This document shows, one piece after another, positions 58,501-64,000 of a DNA stretch of 64,000 nucleotides. Source of the DNA: Ciona intestinalis (taxonomy: Eukaryota > Chordata > Ascidiacea > Phlebobranchia > Cionidae). A model generated the notes under the pieces. That model was not told the origin of the DNA. It was given only the letters and a program-made list of their open reading frames with translations, and searched no databases. The DNA is taken from assembly GCF_000224145.3 (NCBI RefSeq), contig NC_020169.2:5033555-5097554 (forward strand), in the 5' to 3' direction. How positions within the stretch are numbered: the stretch's first letter is position 1; each line of letters opens with the position of its first letter. A program made the position numbers and the translations under genes.

Positions 58501-60706
58501 CATACTTTCAAAAACACAATAAACATATTGAAGCATATATTTCCACAAGTACACTCACTTTATTGCATTTCCGAAATCAATAGGGGAATATTTCTGCACA
58601 CCTATCTCCCTATGATCAGATACAGGGTGTTGGTTACCAGCAATAGTTGCTTCACCAGTATTTCTCCACGCTGGGTTGTATCTTAGCTCAGCATATGGAT
58701 CAAACTGAACTTCTTCCATATTTTCTCTAGGTATGTATTGTAAAAAAAGTTAGCAATCAAATCTATTACATTGTGTCTTTGTGTGTGTAGAGGTATTCAA
58801 TCGGTGCCAAACCTGGGGCAGAGTACCACAGAACTTCTGCACTTCATTAATCATTAAACATTACAATCAATAGGTTGGATTGGATTTGTTTAGTAGGAAT
58901 GTGTGTCTAACTATTACTGCCTTCCCTGTATGTAAAAGTCTGGCACGAATGAATTAGTATGGAGTATACAGTATACAAATGTTGCTTTTGAGAATCAATG
59001 AAAAAAATAAATTTGATCTTATTTAAACCCTAGTTGTATTTTAAGTTAATCATGGTCTTTTTAAAGGCTACCCTGTTTTAGTATTTGCACCATGAATCAA
59101 CATACACCATTAATATTCGGTTACTTCTGCTTCCAGACACAACATGAAGCTTCGAAAATACACTAGGGTTTTTCATACCAAATGAGCCGTTAAAAGATTA
59201 TGAATACACGATACACCATATAGAATTACCTTTCAGTGTCATTTTCTCTTTGTTGTTGGGCAATCTTCTCATTTAATTCCACATCATGTTGGTTAACATC
59301 AAGTGAATCATCAACCACCACTGTGTGTATGTCATCATCATTATCATCCAGTTCAAACTGGTTATAACCGGTCATAAGTTCAGGTGAGAGGGAGTCTCTC
59401 ACGTTTTGGAATTTGTTTTGGCTTCCATCAGAATTTACTTGATCTTGTACTTTATCTGTTAAATCATTTAATTGTTTAAAATTTAAAGTATAAACGCAGT
59501 CATCTAATGTAAAATAGTAGATATTTTTAGGTACTGATAATATGCATATTTAGTTTAACTGTTAAGCTTACAAGGGTTTGGTTTGAACATCCAAAGTATC
59601 TTCTTTTTCAGGTTTAGTAGCAGCTGGTTGTTTATGTAGAGGAATTGGTGGATATGACTTGGTTGGTTTGGCGACTTGTTTGTTCTGAAAAGATTTACAT
59701 TTATCCCAAGACTTTATTTCTATTTGGTTAGTTAAAGTTTATATTATGTTCCATTGTTAAGCAATAATATTCCATTGTAACTACACTGTTACGTTGTAGT
59801 TGTATTTACAAATGCCTTTGCTTGGTATCTTTGAAAAGTTGCCATTTTAAGTTTACCTGTAGTCTGTTTAGATCATCTGGGTCATAAAAGTTTTCACTCA
59901 GTCTATCGAGACTAAGATGAAGTTGGGCTTGTAGACTGTCGGACATTCCGTAGTCAACAATTCCTTTGTTAATAGGTGTAGGGTGAGATCCAGTTTCTAA
60001 GTAAAAATTTTTAAACTTTTTTTTTAAACAAATTTTTCGGAACATTATTTTTAAACATTTTTAAATAAAACTATTAAATCTTTTAAAGAAAATATTAAGT
60101 CTATGTAGGTGGTGCATAGTATGGGTAATATATATTAACTCTGTGTTTCTAATCAAGCTTATAAATAAATTAAATGGTGTTTTTGTTTGGTTATTTTAGT
60201 AAAAGGTGATATGTTTTAGTTTAATAATATAGTAGGACAGATTACTATAATTATAGTATTGTATCATAGACATAGGAATATATTCACAAACCATGTTTCG
60301 ATGATACACGTGAGTTCCCTTGTTCACGTGATGGTGCATCATAAGTTTTATTATTATGAATGAATTCTGAATGCTTTATGCGACGTCCGCTGTTTGTCAC
60401 AAATTCATTCTCATTTTCAACAGATTGTGGTTGAGGAAAACCCACACGGAATGTATCCTGAAACAATTTTTTAACTTTAAACAATGTTTTAGAGACAGTG
60501 TTGAAGCCATAGTTCAGACTTTTAGAGTTATCACTCAAACTTAGCTTTTGGGTTAGAAATCTGTGGGTGAATATATCCAACAAAAACAAAAGATAGCAGA
60601 AAAAATCAGTTATACCATAGTATAGTTATATTTGTAATAGATCACACTAAATTTCGAAATGAAAACGCCTTACCTGATTGGCTTCTAAACTGTCTTGAAT
60701 CGACAT
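52561..60706 (-). CDS. JHY: JHY orthologue (juvenile hydrocephalus, ciliary protein)
   Basis: Vertebrate JHY (C11orf63) is needed for normal motile cilia of the ependyma. Exons on the minus strand: 60706-60674, 60457-60292, 59996-59857, 59684-59572, 59455-59230, 58726-58559, 58274-58173, 57774-57662, 57362-57266, 57094-56994, 56724-56589, 56443-56317, 56065-56003, 55937-55805, 55544-55195, 54905-54628, 54457-54384, 54097-53931, 53692-53606, 53295-53128, 52812-52561; about 1030 aa. Blocks shared with human JHY, in order: YAELRYNPAWR (human YSDLRYDPNWK), YVELNKLRLG (FVEKNKLTLG), LNDYKSLKRDINLGGLGPD (LKGYQKRDVKLGGLGPD), KKYAEFIRQQH (KEYAKQVKEYN), INYARQVPRPK (LEYAKTIPKPK) and LLRSLRERHEREKAMVAG at the C-terminus. 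All phases close except 59572 to 59455, where simple consensus sites do not keep frame; a microexon or a different acceptor is likely. Confidence 0.85.
52998..53070. repeat. SINE tail fragment
   Basis: cacatgataactggtgagcg ... caaggtgtatgaaacagaac resembles the tail module of the composite SINE at 44.33 kb (catggtaactcgtaagctgg ... cgaggtgttaaacccgtgtg). Lies in a JHY intron. Confidence 0.4.
54119..54352. repeat. Inverted pair of SINE heads (palindromic SINE)
   Basis: The left part is a plus-strand SINE: ggcgcaatggcgaagtggtt, ggttcaaggcttgttgctgc, ccttgggcaagacacc and caacctagtggtcacta. The right part (about 54275-54352) is a head on the opposite strand (caagccttgaacccattact ... ggcaggcacgttaaccagtt). 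The two heads are complementary and would form a long hairpin. Within a JHY intron. Confidence 0.75.
55610..55768 (-). repeat. tRNA-headed SINE copy, minus strand
   Basis: Reverse complement reads tggcgccatcacaaaatggt, then ggcttgttgctgctgcc, gggcaagatatttaacg and ccaacccagtggtc, the same order as the other copies but more diverged. Lies in a JHY intron. Confidence 0.65.
56466..56570. repeat. SINE tail module
   Basis: acacaaagtaacatacatgg, taactcgttaactggcatga and ttacaactactgtccttttt match the tail of the SINE at 44.33-44.41 kb without a visible head. A weaker relative is at 57440-57535. Both are in JHY introns. Confidence 0.6.
58795..58955. repeat. Family B MITE-like element in a JHY intron
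   Basis: Left end cggtgccaaacctggggcag, inner gtaggaatgtgtgtctaact as in the 40.8 and 45.1 kb copies, right end aaaagtctggcacgaatg. Confidence 0.65.
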
Positions 60707-61294
60707 CCAACTTAATGACGAATGCGACTAAAATAACATCAATTTCAAGTAAAACTAACAATTAAAGATTACAGCAGCAATAAACTGTTTATTTCACTCT
60801 ACTTTGGCCCAAAAAAACTTGGTTTCCGAAGAACAAAATTTGGTTCAACTAATGGCGTTGGTACCCTAACAACTTTCAAAACAACGTTGTTCGCGGCGCC
60901 ACCTAGCGTATTAATTATTTTGTTCATATTTATAGGGGGATTAATAAACGTTTGATGTGATTAGTGCTATTATATGTACAGTCGTACTGTGGTAATATAT
61001 ATTAAACACCTAATCTAGATTTATTATTTTACCAACTTTGTTGTTGGTGTTGCCTTAAATAAATATTTCCATATTTTTTTGTGTATTTTTAATAGTACGG
61101 AGGTTAGGGCAGGTACGACAGATAAACTGGTGATTTCAACGACTTGAACACAGTGGAACTATAGCACAACAGTGGCAATAACACACACTAATTGGGAAAA
61201 TGTAAAAGCAAGTAACAGTAACGAAATTGTTTGTTCTAACTGGACATGTCATGTCGTTCAGTTTTGGTTTAGTTTAACCACTTTGATTGTGTTT
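60707..61294. promoter_or_regulatory. Short region between the small RIIa-type gene and JHY
   Basis: About 590 bp between the stop of the 61.3-61.7 kb gene and the JHY start, both on the minus strand. The JHY promoter should lie here. A CpG-containing stretch (acgttgttcgcggcgccacc) at about 60885 is the only compositional feature. No exon seen. Confidence 0.4.
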
Positions 61295-61725
61295 TTAACT
61301 GGATGGCGAGGCGGCCTTCACCATATCCGCGATCTTCCTGTCTCGTTCGTTTATTAAGTTTTGTACTTCATTCAGCATAAACTTGAGCGGATCTTCTGGT
61401 CTCGTGTACACCATGTGTTCGGTGATTTCCTGTAAAATAAAAGACATACATGTATGCTTGGCTTAAAAACAATGATGCAGCGCAAATCACAACAACTTAC
61501 CCGAAAAAGGTGGAGAACGTGATGTTTCTCCATATAGACAACAGCTCGGTCGTAGGGATCTTCGTAATGCGGGGCAGTTTCGGAATCTACACCCCCTTCA
61601 TTGGAGCCAGGTGTAGTAGGGGTTCTGCGGGGAGTTTCACCTTCTTTTTCTTTCGTTTCAGCCGTCTCAGTCAACAAGACACGCTTCTCGGCAGCAGCCG
61701 CAGCATTTGGTTGCTCAACCTCCAT
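61295..61725 (-). CDS. Small DPY30/RIIa dimerisation-type protein, TEX55-like
   Basis: Two exons (61725-61501 and 61429-61295) give 119 aa. Residues 1-52 are low-complexity and acidic (AAAAAEKR, KEKEGETPRRTPTTPG). Residues 53-110 form a compact helical unit: YEDPYDRAVVYMEKHHVLHL, FREITEHMVYTRPEDPLKFM and LNEVQNLINERDRKI. The pattern MEKHxVLxLFxxITEHxVYxRPEDPLxFM is that of RIIa/DPY30-like docking domains found in sperm and cilium proteins, and by memory is closest to the C-terminus of TEX55. Vertebrate TEX55 is longer, so this may be a minimal form. A role in axonemal AKAP-type docking is inference. Confidence 0.65.
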
Positions 61726-63289
61726 GTATAATTTTAAGGCGGTCTGTTTTTACGAATTTAATACGATAAACTTGTCTCTAATAAGATATAAAAAATGAAG
61801 GTAAAACAGTTTTATAAACTAAGAATATTATATTGCTGACAAAGCCGTTCCTATCAAAACCACGATTCATGGAAGTGCACACAACAATAGAGGTTCGTAT
61901 ACCTTACAAAGCTAAGCTTGGGGTTATCGAGCTGTAATACGAGGCTCGCTTTCATGAAATGTTTGTTTAGTTAACAATATTCAACACTCGGTCTATGTCT
62001 CTCAACACACGTTGTATTTTATATTAACCTGCCACTTATAACCATAAAATAAAATAACGCTGCCTCGGTCATAACATTTCAATTCAATATGCTTTAACTC
62101 AGTTAGCTAAAATTGACTACATATTAGCCCCGTACCTAGACAAATACACGAGCTTGAACTACATACGATAAAAGTTGAGTACATTATCCACACGCATCTT
62201 AAAATGACACAGAGTATTACATAGCCTTTTGTAACAAAGGCTTCGTCAAACTCTGCGGTTAAAGGTATCTGAGAGCTTTTCTGTGTAATTTAATTACGAA
62301 GGTAGCCACAGCCACGCTAAAGCACACTCAACGTATCAAAGAGTGAGTTCGGTTGCTGAGGCAACAGAGCGCCAGCGCGCCCTCTTATCTCTGTACCTAC
62401 CGAAGCGTATTACATGCCGCTTTGATAGCTATATGATCACAGGTCGTGTTCCAGATTACACGTATCAATTCCATTTTACAAGATGCATGACTGTTTATTC
62501 AGTTTCGCTCTTGTACAATATAAACTATTAAAATATTGTGACATATGGGAATGTTAGAATACTTTATACAAAAGTGTTGTAATTACACAACTGCACGACC
62601 ACTTTGTAAAACAGAATAAAAGTTGCCTAAATACGTATGAGTAACCCGACTTTCATGTATCTCTTATATTTGCACCACATAATACATATTGCAAAAATGT
62701 CAAAATAAACCTATATGAAAATCTCTTAGATTAAAACGCATATTTAACAATATATGCTGCCTATAAAATTGCGCTGAGACAGATTAGCAACACGGTACGT
62801 CATGCGTTTTTGTTCGTACTTGGTGGTCGAGATTTTAAATATGTATTACCTTGTATGGAAATCGGCAACGAAATATCGAAAATAGAATCACTGATAAAAC
62901 TGTAAAATCTCGTCTCGAACAAGATCGAACGTTGTGATCGGTATAGCTACATAATCCCTTCGAATTATTGCCTTATACGGGGCAGTCTGCATTTTGGCTG
63001 ACCCACTTTGGCTGGAGGCGCAGTGTAACGTGAAATTTCAAGCCGGTATTGGTATTTGTGGTCACCACATAATACGCGTGTCGAAAATAACTGACGAGCC
63101 GAGGTTTACACTCCCGGTTCTCGGGTGTACTGAAGGGAAGTTGTCATTTTTCTGTTTGAATAAATATATTTATATAGTTGGAAATTTAATGCAGGCTTTT
63201 AACAGTTGTAGAATAGAATGTATGCGTGTACAGTAAAAAGAATAGGAAACTTTTAAAGGAACAGGAAAAAGTGTCAATCAAAAAGCTTG
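61726..63289. other. Divergent intergenic region, RIIa-type gene and WFDC1-like gene
   Basis: About 1.5 kb without recognisable coding exons. It must include both promoters. AT-rich; a CpG-richer part lies at 62340-62450 (gccagcgcgccctcttatct). An in-frame 80-codon stretch at 62994-63236 starts inside low-complexity sequence and resembles no family I know. Confidence 0.4.
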
Positions 63290-64000
63290 ATGAGCGTCAT
63301 ATTTCTGACTCTGTTTTATTCTAGCACTGCTTCTCTGGTATTTTCCTTGCCGCTACCACAACTACAAAATGTAAGTCTTATTGTAGTGTCAATAATATTT
63401 TTCTCAACATATATTTTTGTATAGGACAGATTAGAACCATCGCTAAGGTACAGGCACCACCGGCGTATGAAAATTCCGCAGCACACTGTTAGATCTGCAG
63501 TTGCAACGGAATGTCAACCTCCGTTGCCGGGTCGTATACCCAACGATGCGTGTGCTGCTTTGCCGTGTTCGTTCCATAATGAATGTGAGGTATAAACTGC
63601 AGGCTAAATTTAATCCTCAAATAGTTTGTATATATAGTAGGGTGGGGAAGATGGGACACCGCTAATTGTATTTTCTCGTCCTATTTGGAATTACATTAAA
63701 AGAATTTGGAAGGACTTTCAAAGAATTATAACACCGTATCCTTACGACTCCCCTAGAACGTTGGTAATTGTTTAAAACGCGAAGTTGTTTGGATGACATG
63801 TCTTAAAAGTGTACCATCTTACCCCAGAGTACTGTAAATTTAGCAACATTGTGTGATTCAGTCAAGATGTAATCCCATGTTTCTCTATACCATTGAAATC
63901 AGATTAATTTACTGCTCTATACGAATCTGCATACGTTTTAGGGTGCTGAGACAAGATGTTGCTTCAACGGTTGTATATATTCTTGTACCGTTTCTTTTGA
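63290..64000 (+). CDS. WFDC1: WFDC1 (ps20)-like secreted WAP-domain protein, partial
   Basis: Secreted protein with one WAP four-disulfide core. Exon 1 (63290-63370) encodes a signal peptide (MSVIFLTLFYSSTASLVFS). Exon 2 (63425-63589) encodes a basic stretch (RYRHHRRMK), then CQPPLPGRIPNDACAALPCS and FHNECE. Exon 3 starts at 63942 (GAETRCCFNGCIYSCTVSF) and runs off the window. Human WFDC1 has the same CPPPPRTLPPGACQAARCQ / RCCYNGCAYACLEAV layout, and the NGC(I/A)Y(S/A)C pattern is distinctive among WAP domains. Phase is 0 at both junctions. The rest of the gene is to the right. Confidence 0.85.
63633..63838. repeat. Family A MITE in WFDC1-like intron 2
   Basis: Left end tatagtagggtggggaagat, right end gtaccatcttaccccagagt. 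Inner tcctatttggaattac and cgactcccctagaacgttgg. About 205 bp, including a short internal repeat of aaagaattt/aaagaatta. Confidence 0.85.

Noticed and set aside
52561-60706. CSPP1 (centrosome and spindle pole-associated protein) as identity for the 52.5-60.7 kb gene
   Set aside because: Considered because of coiled-coil, Asn/Gln-rich exons, but the LGGLGPD, RYNPAWR and YARQVPRPK blocks fit JHY and not CSPP1.

Overview
The window looks like nuclear DNA of a tunicate, most likely Ciona (C. intestinalis/robusta). It is AT-rich, has many short GT-AG introns, animal gene families with single-copy chordate orthologues, and short non-autonomous repeats (a ~190-bp inverted-repeat MITE and a tRNA-headed composite SINE) of the kind known from Ciona. 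A run of 50 Ns (44002-44051) marks a draft assembly gap. The species assignment is inference from these traits, not from a database match.

Layout. 1-4288 (-): 5' half of an SBF1/SBF2 (MTMR5/13) DENN-domain gene, running off the left edge. 5327-6773 (+): pygopus, divergent from SBF, with a spliced upstream exon pair. 8237-23933 (-): a UBAP2/UBAP2L (lingerer) orthologue, which I could reconstruct as 32 coding exons with consistent phase (1297 aa). 25596-30268 (-): ubiquilin, 11 exons, 527 aa. 31371-32633 (-): WIPI2-like PROPPIN in a single coding exon. 32.7-38.2 kb: no confident gene, but a chain of short exon-like blocks, a perfect 91-bp tandem duplication and a base-pairing-rich segment. 38221-42228 and 43041-46306 (+): two tandem ENPP4/5-like ectonucleotide phosphodiesterase genes with mosaic identity. 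48359-51242 (+): a heparan sulfate 3-O-sulfotransferase-like gene with an unusual PAPS site. 52561-60706 (-): JHY, a gene linked to motile cilia, about 20 exons. 61295-61725 (-): a small DPY30/RIIa-type protein resembling the TEX55 C-terminus. 63290-64000 (+): start of a WFDC1 (ps20)-like secreted WAP protein, running off the right edge.

The genes do not form an operon. Two loose themes are visible. UBAP2L, ubiquilin and WIPI2 (ubiquitin binding, proteasome shuttling, autophagy) lie in a row on the minus strand. JHY and the RIIa-type protein, both plausible cilium/sperm genes, are neighbours on the same strand. Exon coordinates were read by eye from GT/AG sites and reading phase; I checked phase across every junction of UBAP2L, ubiquilin, SBF, the two ENPP genes and the sulfotransferase. 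One JHY junction did not close. I recognised no retrovirus-like or capsid-bearing element and no CRISPR array.

The most unusual region is the ENPP pair: patchwork near-identity consistent with gene conversion, a one-base deletion in copy B bypassed by an upstream start codon, and a duplicated last exon in copy A that would give two alternative membrane tails.
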